Origin: Scatosoma sp045632625
GTDB lineage: Bacteria; Bacillota; Clostridia; Christensenellales; Borkfalkiaceae
Length of the DNA stretch: 5,463 bases
Reading direction: 5' to 3'
Assembly (NCBI GenBank): GCA_045632625.1
Contig: JAZQWZ010000004.1
Location: forward strand, 1 to 5,463
Shown here: positions 1 through 5,463 of the stretch, piece after piece
How the letters are laid out: every line of letters starts with the position of its first letter
Position numbering within the stretch: position 1 is the stretch's first letter
Position numbers and translations under genes: made by a program
The notes under the pieces: generated by a model
What the model was told of the DNA's origin: nothing
Database searches by the model: none
What the model saw: only the letters and a program-made list of their open reading frames with translations

Positions 1-314
1 CTGACACACCCGATACCCCTGACACCCCCGATATACCCGACACTCCTGATATCCCCGATACACCCGATACACCTGACACTCCAAATGCGCCAAGTGATAC
101 GGACGCGCCGAACACCGACGTCAGCCAACAGATTAACGTCACGGACGCATCCATATACGAAAAAGCGATAGAAAACAGCGCAAAAATCGGCGCGATTACA
201 GCGACTGCAACAACAGCGGCGTTGTGTTTGGGCTGGTATGCGTTATCTGGCGCAGTACGCAGGATAAAGAAAAACAGACAAGACGAATGGGCGGACGAAG
301 CGGAAGAGAAATAA
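1..314 (+). CDS. C-terminal part of a DTP-repeat, single-helix membrane-anchored protein (5' end outside window)
   Basis: An open frame enters from the left edge (first full codon at 3) and stops at TAA 312-314, giving 103 visible residues. Residues 1-27 are nine Asp-Thr/Ile-Pro triplets, followed by a polar Asp/Asn/Thr-rich linker to about residue 61. Residues 62-85 form one hydrophobic segment long enough to cross the membrane, followed at once by a basic cluster (RRIKKNR, 86-92) and a short acidic tail. By the positive-inside rule the repeat stalk would lie outside and the tail inside. No LPXTG-type sortase motif is present. The family cannot be named because the functional N-terminal part is missing. 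It is probably an envelope or surface protein whose repeat acts as a spacer. It lies upstream of a separate strong promoter and so is probably not part of the downstream operon. Codon choice resembles the neighbours. Confidence 0.75.
   Translation, partial: DTPDTPDTPDIPDTPDIPDTPDTPDTPNAPSDTDAPNTDVSQQINVTDASIYEKAIENSAKIGAITATATTAALCLGWYALSGAVRRIKKNRQDEWADEAEEK
3..83 (+). repeat. Tandem 9-bp repeat encoding nine (Asp-Thr/Ile-Pro) units
   Basis: Nine consecutive in-frame 9-bp units of the form GAY-AYN-CCN encode DTP seven times and DIP twice. The units differ mostly at synonymous third positions, so the peptide is better conserved than the DNA. This suggests selection on the protein spacer rather than very recent slippage. 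The array may begin before the window, so the full copy number is unknown. Confidence 0.9.
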
Positions 315-373
315 AGATGCAAAAAAACCCGTCGATTTTTGTCGAAAAGTTGTTTTACGGCAAGCTTGTTTAT

Positions 374-403
374 TTGACATATATATAAAAAAGGTGCTAT
401 AAT
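374..403 (+). promoter_or_regulatory. Strong sigma-70/sigma-A type promoter for the symporter-paaK-iorAB operon
   Basis: A perfect -35 box TTGACA (374-379) is followed by an 18-nt spacer and a perfect -10 box TATAAT (398-403). The -10 box carries a TG extension at 395-396. The first suitable purine downstream is A410, a likely start site, giving a leader of about 66 nt before the ATG at 476. Consensus boxes and the extended -10 imply high intrinsic strength, which would make regulation by a repressor or by the leader plausible. The start site is inferred. Confidence 0.85.
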
Positions 404-428
404 TGTTTTATTCATATTTTTTTACGCG

Positions 429-453
429 GAATAATTATAAAAAATAATTATTC
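429..453. repeat. Perfect 10-bp inverted repeat with 5-nt A loop in the operon leader
   Basis: GAATAATTAT (429-438) is followed by AAAAA (439-443) and then ATAATTATTC (444-453), the exact reverse complement of the left arm. It lies about 20-45 nt downstream of the predicted transcription start and ends 11 nt before the ribosome binding site. It could be an operator for a dimeric regulator just downstream of a very strong promoter, or a weak AU-rich RNA hairpin near the translation start. It is not followed by a T run, so it does not look like an intrinsic terminator. The AT richness of the region raises the chance of coincidence, but a perfect 10-bp match with a G-C outer pair is notable. Confidence 0.6.
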
Positions 454-464
454 GTTGAAACACC

Positions 465-470
465 GAGGAA
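465..470 (+). promoter_or_regulatory. Ribosome binding site of the symporter gene
   Basis: GAGGAA sits 5 nt before the ATG at 476 and supports that start. No competing ATG with a better site is seen nearby. Confidence 0.8.
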
Positions 471-475
471 GATAA

Positions 476-1999
476 ATGTTTTTTGACTACGTAATTTTGG
501 CTCTATACGCATTAGGCATGGTAGGCGTTGCCGTTTACACGCACAATCGTTCCAAATCCGTCAACGACTTTTTGCTTGCAGGCAAAAAAGGCTTAAACGG
601 TTGGATGAGCGCATTTTCCTACGGTACTACCTATTTTTCCGCGGTAATCTTTATCGGTTATGCAGGCAATTTCGGCAGATTATACGGCTTAGCCGCAACT
701 TGGATAGGCGTAGGCAACGCCCTTATCGGCGCGTTGTTCGCGTGGTTGGTTTTAGCCAAACGCACCAAAACGGTTACCAGCAGATTGCAGGTAAAAACCA
801 TGCCGTCCTTCTTTGAAAAACGCTATCAAAGCCAGGGCTTGAAATTAGCGTCGGCAATCGTCATTTTCCTGTTTTTAATTCCTTATTCGGTATCCGTTTA
901 TAACGGACTTTCCGCGCTGTTTGGTATCGTGTTTCATGTTGACGCTTGGATAATTATGTTGGCGCTTGCCGCACTCACGGCTTTGTATTTATTTTTCGGC
1001 GGTTATTTCGCAACCGCACTTTCCGATTTCATCCAAGGCATCATTATGCTGGTTGGCGTAGCGGCAATGATGATATGCTTTATGAACTATGAAAGTATTT
1101 CTTGGGATTTACACCTGCTCACGAGCAGTGACGAACTTGGCTGGTTTACCTTTTCCAGCACGAACAAAGGGCTGTACGGCAATACCATGTCCTTGTTGTC
1201 GCTCGTTTTGCTCACCTCGTTCGGTGTTTGGGCATTGCCGCAAACGATACATAAATACTATGCCGTACGCGACGATAAAGCAATTATGCAAGGTACGGTA
1301 GTGAGCACCGCATTTGCCTTAATTATCGGGTTCGGCGCCTATTTCACAGGCGCGCTTTCGGCATATTTCCCTACGCTCGCAGGCGTCAATGCGGATAGCG
1401 TAATTCCCCATATGATGAAAATAGTAATTCCCACGGGCTTAATCGGTTTGATGGCAGTGCTTATCTTATCGGCAAGTATGTCCACGCTCGCGTCGGTATC
1501 GCTCGCTTCCGCTTCGGTAATGGCGATGGACGTATATAAAGGCAAAATCAACAAAAACGCGACGGATAAACAAATCAACTGGACGATGAAAATTTTGTGC
1601 TTACTTTTCGTGGCGATTTCCGTTGCTTTGGCAATACTTAACGAACGCTATCACTTGGCGGCAATCGCCTACTTTATGGGTATCAGCTGGGGCGTGCTTG
1701 CAGGCTGTTTTATCGGTCCGTTCGTGCTCGGCTTGCTTTGGAAAAGAGTATCCAAGCCCGCCGTTTGGTGTTCGATGATCGGCACGCTCGTATTGACGGT
1801 TGCGCTCATCTTTATCTTCGGCTACGATAAAAACGACTGGGCTTGCTCGTTCGCAGTCGCCTTAAAAACAGGCGTTTCCTGTTCGCCCATGATCGGCGTT
1901 ATTTGTATGGCGTATTCTATGGTGGTGACTTTTGCGGTCAGCCTTTGCACGAAACCGCCCAAGCAGGAAGTAATCAACAGCGTGTTCGGCGCAAAATAA
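476..1999 (+). CDS. Sodium:solute symporter (SSF/SSS family), probably for an aryl or other organic acid
   Basis: This 507-residue integral membrane protein has about 13 hydrophobic segments, the length and topology usual for the PutP/SGLT sodium:solute symporter family. Family landmarks include the GWMSAFSYGTTYFSA segment (42-56), matching the unwound helix that binds Na+ in PutP, and the GGYFATALSDFIQG segment (175-188). The SASMSTLASVSLASAS segment (332-347) has Ser336-Thr337 at the place of the PutP Na+ ligands Ser340/Thr341. By hand alignment the PutP Asp55 position is Tyr53 here, so it is not a canonical proline permease; that Asp is also absent from other SSF branches. It would import an organic solute driven by Na+ across the cytoplasmic membrane. 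The substrate cannot be read from sequence. Its place as first gene before paaK and iorAB suggests an arylacetate or related carboxylate. A pantothenate, acetate or amino-acid permease is the alternative. Family confidence is high, substrate confidence low. Confidence 0.92.
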   Translation: MFFDYVILALYALGMVGVAVYTHNRSKSVNDFLLAGKKGLNGWMSAFSYGTTYFSAVIFIGYAGNFGRLYGLAATWIGVGNALIGALFAWLVLAKRTKTVTSRLQVKTMPSFFEKRYQSQGLKLASAIVIFLFLIPYSVSVYNGLSALFGIVFHVDAWIIMLALAALTALYLFFGGYFATALSDFIQGIIMLVGVAAMMICFMNYESISWDLHLLTSSDELGWFTFSSTNKGLYGNTMSLLSLVLLTSFGVWALPQTIHKYYAVRDDKAIMQGTVVSTAFALIIGFGAYFTGALSAYFPTLAGVNADSVIPHMMKIVIPTGLIGLMAVLILSASMSTLASVSLASASVMAMDVYKGKINKNATDKQINWTMKILCLLFVAISVALAILNERYHLAAIAYFMGISWGVLAGCFIGPFVLGLLWKRVSKPAVWCSMIGTLVLTVALIFIFGYDKNDWACSFAVALKTGVSCSPMIGVICMAYSMVVTFAVSLCTKPPKQEVINSVFGAK

Positions 2000-2015
2000 A
2001 CAAGCAAAAAGTTTT

Positions 2016-2020
2016 AGGAG
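2016..2020 (+). promoter_or_regulatory. Ribosome binding site of the PaaK-like gene
   Basis: AGGAG lies 7 nt before the ATG at 2028, in a 28-nt gap after the symporter stop codon. The gap holds no promoter-like or terminator-like sequence, which supports co-transcription. Confidence 0.85.
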
Positions 2021-2027
2021 TATATAC

Positions 2028-3326
2028 ATGATTTGGTCAAAGGAAGAAACGCTTTCCCGCGCGGAAATGCAAAATTTACAGCTTGCCCGCCTCAAAGAAA
2101 CGGTAAAAAGAGTATATGAGAAAGTACCTTATTATCGTGCGAAAATGGACGCGGCAGGGGTAAAAGCAGAAGATATCCAAAGCTTGGACGATTTAGCCAA
2201 GCTACCCTTTACTACCAAGCAAGATATGCGCGATAGCTATCCGTTCGGCTTGTTTGCCGTACCCAAGGATAAGCTCGTGCGTATCCACGCCAGCTCGGGC
2301 ACGACGGGGAAACCGACGGTAGTCGGCTATACGCGCGGCGATTTGGAAACGTGGACGGATTGCGTTTCTCGTATCGCCTGCATGGGCGGCGCAAACGAAA
2401 CGGACGTAGCGCAAATTTGTTTTGGCTACGGTATGTTTACGGGTGCGCTCGGCTTGCATTACGGCTTGGAAAAAATCGGCGCGGCAATCGTGCCGTCCTC
2501 TACGGGCAACTCCGAAAAACAAATTATGTATATGAAGGACTTTGAAACGACTTTGCTCGTCGCAACCCCCTCGTATGCGCTCCGTTTGGCGGAAGTAGCC
2601 AAGGAACAGGGCGTAAATCCCGCCACCGATTTACATATCAAAACAGCGCTTGTGGGCAGTGAGCTTTTGACGGACGCTATGCGCGAAGAAATGCACGCCG
2701 TTTGGGGCAAGGATATCCGCATCACTTCCAACTACGGCATGAGCGAGCTGATGGGCCCCGGCGTTTCCGGCGAATGCTTGGAGCATTGCGGTATGCACAT
2801 CAACGAAGACTATTTCATTCCCGAAATTATAAACTCGGAAACGGGCGAAGTGTTACCCGCAGGCGAAAAAGGGGAACTGGTAATCACCTGTATCAAGAAA
2901 GAGGGTTTACCGCTTATCCGCTATCGTACCAAAGACGTAACGCGTTTGTTCTACGAGCCGTGCAAATGCGGAAGAACGACCTGCCGAATGGAAAATTTAA
3001 TGGGCAGATCGGACGATATGTTAAAAATCCGCGGTGTCAACGTATTCCCGTCCCAAATCGAAGAAGTGGTGCTTTCCATCGAAGAGCTTGGTCCGCACTA
3101 CGAAATCGTGGTAGAACGCGTTGGGTATAGCGATATGCTCACGGTCCGCGTGGAGCTTAACGAAAGCACCGACTCGTTTGCAAAATTGCAAAGCATCGAG
3201 AAAAAGACGAGAAATAAACTCAAAACAGTGCTTGGCTTAGACGCCAAAGTACAGCTGGAATCGCCCGCGTCCTTGCAACGCTTTGAAGGCAAGGCAAAAC
3301 GGGTGAGAGATTTAAGGAGTAAATGA
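2028..3326 (+). CDS. paaK: Phenylacetate-CoA ligase family protein (AMP-forming arylacetate-CoA ligase)
   Basis: The 432-residue length is typical of PaaK-type ligases, which are shorter than most acyl-CoA synthetases. The reaction is arylacetate + ATP + CoA to arylacetyl-CoA + AMP + PPi, in the cytoplasm. Adenylate-forming motifs appear in order: phosphate-binding SSGTTGKPT (89-97), YGMSE (236-240), YRTKD (299-303) and GRSDDMLKIRGVNVFP (326-341). The small C-terminal domain ends in FEGKAKRV (419-426), carrying the probable catalytic lysine, Lys422. The N-terminal helices (YEKVPYYRAKM, 30-40) are also PaaK-like. Cys250, His257, Cys312 and Cys314 could form a structural metal site; this is inference. 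Adjacent iorAB suggests phenyl-, hydroxyphenyl- or indoleacetate as substrate and aromatic amino acid metabolism rather than the aerobic phenylacetate catabolic pathway, no other gene of which is present. The TGA stop overlaps the first possible start of the next gene, suggesting translational coupling. Exact aryl substrate is uncertain. Confidence 0.93.
   Translation: MIWSKEETLSRAEMQNLQLARLKETVKRVYEKVPYYRAKMDAAGVKAEDIQSLDDLAKLPFTTKQDMRDSYPFGLFAVPKDKLVRIHASSGTTGKPTVVGYTRGDLETWTDCVSRIACMGGANETDVAQICFGYGMFTGALGLHYGLEKIGAAIVPSSTGNSEKQIMYMKDFETTLLVATPSYALRLAEVAKEQGVNPATDLHIKTALVGSELLTDAMREEMHAVWGKDIRITSNYGMSELMGPGVSGECLEHCGMHINEDYFIPEIINSETGEVLPAGEKGELVITCIKKEGLPLIRYRTKDVTRLFYEPCKCGRTTCRMENLMGRSDDMLKIRGVNVFPSQIEEVVLSIEELGPHYEIVVERVGYSDMLTVRVELNESTDSFAKLQSIEKKTRNKLKTVLGLDAKVQLESPASLQRFEGKAKRVRDLRSK
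3314..3319 (+). promoter_or_regulatory. Ribosome binding site of iorA, inside the end of paaK
   Basis: AAGGAG is 9 nt before the ATG at 3329 but only 3 nt before the ATG at 3323. The spacing favours 3329 as the working start. Because the site lies within the paaK reading frame, ribosomes ending paaK could restart directly. Confidence 0.75.
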
Positions 3327-3328
3327 GT

Positions 3329-5065
3329 ATGAGCGAAAAGAAAATTATGCTGGGTAACCAAGCCATCGCGCAAGGCGCGTGGGAAGCAGGCGTAAAGGTA
3401 GCGTCTTCCTATCCTGGTACGCCCAGCACGGAAATTAGCGAATATCTTGCCAAATACGAAAACGTATACGCCGAATGGGCGCCCAACGAAAAGGTAGCCG
3501 TAGAAGTGGCGGCGGGCGCTTGCTTTGCAGGCGTGCGCGCGCTTGCGTGTATGAAACACGTAGGGCTTAACGTAGCGTCCGACCCTGTGTATACGCTCGC
3601 GTATACAGGCGTAAACGGCGGTTTGGTGCTTGTCGTAGCCGACGACCCCGGTATTGCCAGCTCGCAAAACGAACAGGACACGCGTATGATTGCGCGTAGC
3701 GCACACTTGCCCGTGTTAGAACCCAGCGACAGCCAAGAAGCCAAGGACTTCGTGCGTTTGGCGTATGAAATCAGCGAACAATACGACACCCCCGTGATTT
3801 TGCGTACGACCACCAAGCTTTCCCATTCGCAAAGCGTTGTGGAAACAGGCGAAAGAATGCAGGTGGAAGACAAACCCTACGAACGCAACGCCCCGAAATT
3901 CGTTATGATGCCCGCAAACGCCATTGCCCGCCATAAGGTAGTGGAAGCGCGTGAACTCCGCTTGGCGGAAGACGCTTGCTCGTTTGCTATCAATAAGGTG
4001 GAAGGGGAAGACGACAGCGTTGGTTTTATCGCGTCGGGCATTGCTTATCAATATGTAAAGGAAGCGTTCCCCAAAGCAAAAGTTTTAAAGCTCGGTTTGG
4101 TAAACCCCTTGCCGAAAAAGCTTATCGAAAGTTTTATCCAAAGTGTAAAACGCACGGTTGTCGTGGAAGAATTAGAGCCTGTGATGGAAGAACAAATCAA
4201 ATCATGGGGCTATCAGGTAGACGGCAAAAACCTGTTTACGGTACAAGGCGAATACAGCGCGAATATGCTCAAAAAAGCCATTCTTGGTACGGATAACACG
4301 GTATTTGAGAAAAAGCAAGTGCCTGCCCGTCCGCCTATTCTTTGCCCCGGCTGTCCGCACCGTTCGGTATTCTCCGTGCTCAACAAATTAAAAATCCACG
4401 CTTCAGGCGATATCGGTTGTTACACGCTCGGTGCGGTTGCGCCCTTGAACGTCATCGACACTTGTATTTGTATGGGCGCGTCCATCTCCGCTTTGCACGG
4501 CATGGAAAAAGCCAAGGGCGGTGACTATACCAAAAACTGGGTGGCGGTGATCGGTGACGGCACATTCTTACATACGGGCGTGAACTCGCTTATGAACGCC
4601 GTGTATAACCAAAGCGCAGGCACGATTATTATTTTAGACAACCGCACGACGGGCATGACAGGCCATCAAGACCACGCCGCAACCGGTAAAACCTTGCAGG
4701 AAAATGTTACCTACGCAGTCGATTTGGTACAACTTTGCAAAGCCATCGGCGTAAACGACGTAGAAGAAATCAATGCGTTTGATGTTAAGGCATTAGAAAC
4801 CAAACTCAAAGCGTGCGCAAACAACGGCGAGCTCACGGTAATCATTGCAAAAGCACCTTGCGCGCTCTTGAAAGGGCAAAAATTCCCTACCTATTGCACG
4901 GTAGACGAAGAAAAATGCAAAAAATGCGGTATGTGTATGAAAATCGGCTGTCCCGCCATCTCTAAAAAGGACGGTATTCCCGTAATCAACGCGGCTATGT
5001 GCAACGGCTGTGGGCTTTGCGCAAGCTATTGTAAATTCGACGCAATCAAAAAGGTGGAAAGATAA
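3329..5065 (+). CDS. iorA: Indolepyruvate ferredoxin oxidoreductase, alpha subunit (thiamine diphosphate and Fe-S subunit)
   Basis: Together with IorB this subunit interconverts arylpyruvate + CoA + oxidised ferredoxin and arylacetyl-CoA + CO2 + reduced ferredoxin. Residues are numbered from the ATG at 3329 (578 aa). An ATG two codons earlier at 3323 overlaps the paaK stop and is possible, but sits too close to the AAGGAG. The N-terminal pyrimidine-binding domain has SYPGTPSTEI (27-36) and the NEK glutamate (Glu54) expected to activate the cofactor. CPGCPHR (339-345) starts the pyrophosphate-binding domain, whose GDG (409-411) and Asn438 give the thiamine diphosphate signature. The C-terminal ferredoxin domain has two 4Fe-4S motifs: Cys530/533/536/541, with four rather than the usual three residues before the last Cys, and Cys558/561/564/568. 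The length is close to known IorA proteins and no residue of these motifs is missing. Preference for indole-, phenyl- or hydroxyphenylpyruvate cannot be told from sequence. Confidence 0.95.
   Translation: MSEKKIMLGNQAIAQGAWEAGVKVASSYPGTPSTEISEYLAKYENVYAEWAPNEKVAVEVAAGACFAGVRALACMKHVGLNVASDPVYTLAYTGVNGGLVLVVADDPGIASSQNEQDTRMIARSAHLPVLEPSDSQEAKDFVRLAYEISEQYDTPVILRTTTKLSHSQSVVETGERMQVEDKPYERNAPKFVMMPANAIARHKVVEARELRLAEDACSFAINKVEGEDDSVGFIASGIAYQYVKEAFPKAKVLKLGLVNPLPKKLIESFIQSVKRTVVVEELEPVMEEQIKSWGYQVDGKNLFTVQGEYSANMLKKAILGTDNTVFEKKQVPARPPILCPGCPHRSVFSVLNKLKIHASGDIGCYTLGAVAPLNVIDTCICMGASISALHGMEKAKGGDYTKNWVAVIGDGTFLHTGVNSLMNAVYNQSAGTIIILDNRTTGMTGHQDHAATGKTLQENVTYAVDLVQLCKAIGVNDVEEINAFDVKALETKLKACANNGELTVIIAKAPCALLKGQKFPTYCTVDEEKCKKCGMCMKIGCPAISKKDGIPVINAAMCNGCGLCASYCKFDAIKKVER
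5052..5057 (+). promoter_or_regulatory. Ribosome binding site of iorB, inside the end of iorA
   Basis: AGGTGG, one mismatch from AGGAGG, lies 7 nt before the ATG at 5065. The iorA stop and iorB start share one base (TAATG), so the modest site is probably helped by translational coupling, fitting a need for equal subunit amounts. Confidence 0.6.
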
Positions 5066-5463
5066 TGAATATTATGGTAGTAGGCGTGGGCGGTCAAGGC
5101 ACCTTGCTCACCAGTAGAATTATAGGCAAAACGGCACTGAATGCAGGCTACGACGTAAAATTAAGCGAAGTGCACGGCATGGCGCAGCGCGGCGGCAGCG
5201 TAGTAACCTACGTGCGTTATGGCAAGTCTGTCAACGAACCGACGGTGGAAGAAGGGGACGTGGACGTATTGTTGTCCTTTGAACGCTTAGAAGCGCTCCG
5301 CTACGCGCACTTCTTAAAAAAAGACGGCGTAATCGTGGTAAACGATTGCCGTATCGATCCTATGACCGTTACGGTCGGGGCGGCGGAATATCCCGAAAAT
5401 ATTTTGGAAACTTTGCAAAAGGAGTATACCGTGTACGCGATCAACGGCGATAAAATCGCGCAG
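5065..5463 (+). CDS. iorB: Indolepyruvate ferredoxin oxidoreductase, beta subunit (partial, 3' end outside window)
   Basis: The frame is open for 133 codons to the right edge without a stop. IorB is usually near 190-200 residues, so roughly two thirds is visible. The protein is the 2-oxoacid:ferredoxin oxidoreductase gamma-type domain. It starts with the glycine-rich VVGVGGQGT (5-13) of this family, followed by SEVHGMAQRGGSV (34-46), a strongly conserved signature that contacts the CoA/active-site region in related pyruvate oxidoreductases. It pairs with the IorA subunit encoded immediately upstream, with a 1-nt overlap, to form the active enzyme. A second ATG at 5074 is too far from the ribosome binding site and would cut into the conserved strand, so 5065 is preferred. 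No truncation or frameshift is visible in the part present. Confidence 0.94.
   Translation, partial: MNIMVVGVGGQGTLLTSRIIGKTALNAGYDVKLSEVHGMAQRGGSVVTYVRYGKSVNEPTVEEGDVDVLLSFERLEALRYAHFLKKDGVIVVNDCRIDPMTVTVGAAEYPENILETLQKEYTVYAINGDKIAQ

Noticed and set aside
315..372. Possible terminator after the DTP-repeat gene
   Set aside because: Only short matches such as CCGT/ACGG and the loop-less palindrome CAAGCTTG (361-368) are present, with no GC-rich stem followed by a T run. No intrinsic terminator can be supported.
404..475. T-box or riboswitch in the leader
   Set aside because: The predicted leader is about 66 nt, too short for a T-box, and no known riboswitch core or antiterminator motif is visible. 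Only the AT-rich inverted repeat stands out.
2000..2027. Internal promoter between the symporter and paaK
   Set aside because: The 28-nt gap has a ribosome binding site but no paired -35/-10 boxes.
2702..3130. 142-codon plus-strand frame inside paaK
   Set aside because: It is an alternative frame of the conserved PaaK core; its translation is Arg-rich and lacks any family feature.
3098..3706. 202-codon open frame on the minus strand across the paaK/iorA junction
   Set aside because: It lies wholly opposite two genes with clear family motifs, its translation is rich in Arg/His/Cys with no recognisable domain, and it has no convincing ribosome binding site. It is a by-product of coding bias.
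3409..3873. 154-codon minus-strand open frame opposite iorA
   Set aside because: It is a Ser/Thr/Ala-rich shadow of the conserved IorA N-terminal domain, with no independent support.

Overview
The window carries one directional gene cassette, all on the + strand, preceded by the tail of an unrelated gene. No rRNA, tRNA, CRISPR array or insertion sequence is visible. The organism is most likely an anaerobic bacterium of Firmicutes/Clostridia type. The evidence is a ferredoxin-dependent 2-oxoacid oxidoreductase (an oxygen-sensitive enzyme class), near-consensus TTGACA/TATAAT promoter boxes, AGGAG-type ribosome binding sites and a very AT-rich intergenic region next to genes of moderate GC. Species or genus cannot be set from this sequence.

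Layout: (1) Positions 1-314 are the last 103 codons of a protein with an Asp-Thr-Pro repeat stalk and one C-terminal membrane helix, probably a cell-envelope protein. (2) Positions 315-475 are intergenic, with a strong promoter (374-403) and a perfect 10-bp inverted repeat (429-453) lying in the predicted leader. (3) 476-1999 encodes a sodium:solute symporter family protein. (4) 2028-3326 encodes a phenylacetate-CoA ligase family enzyme (PaaK-like, AMP-forming). (5) 3329-5065 (or from 3323) encodes indolepyruvate ferredoxin oxidoreductase alpha subunit, IorA. (6) 5065-5463 is the start of the beta subunit, IorB, cut by the window end.

The four cassette genes are very tightly packed (28-nt gap, stop/start overlap, 1-nt overlap), so they are probably one transcript from the promoter at 374-403. 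Read together they suggest a route: a symporter imports an aryl (or similar) acid, PaaK activates it to the CoA thioester with ATP, and IorAB interconverts aryl-acetyl-CoA and the arylpyruvate with ferredoxin and CO2. An importer plus an ATP-consuming ligase fits the reductive, assimilating direction (arylacetate salvage into aromatic amino acids), known as a pathway in methanogens and some rumen/gut anaerobes. The transport substrate and the direction are inferences; the enzyme families are clear from motifs.
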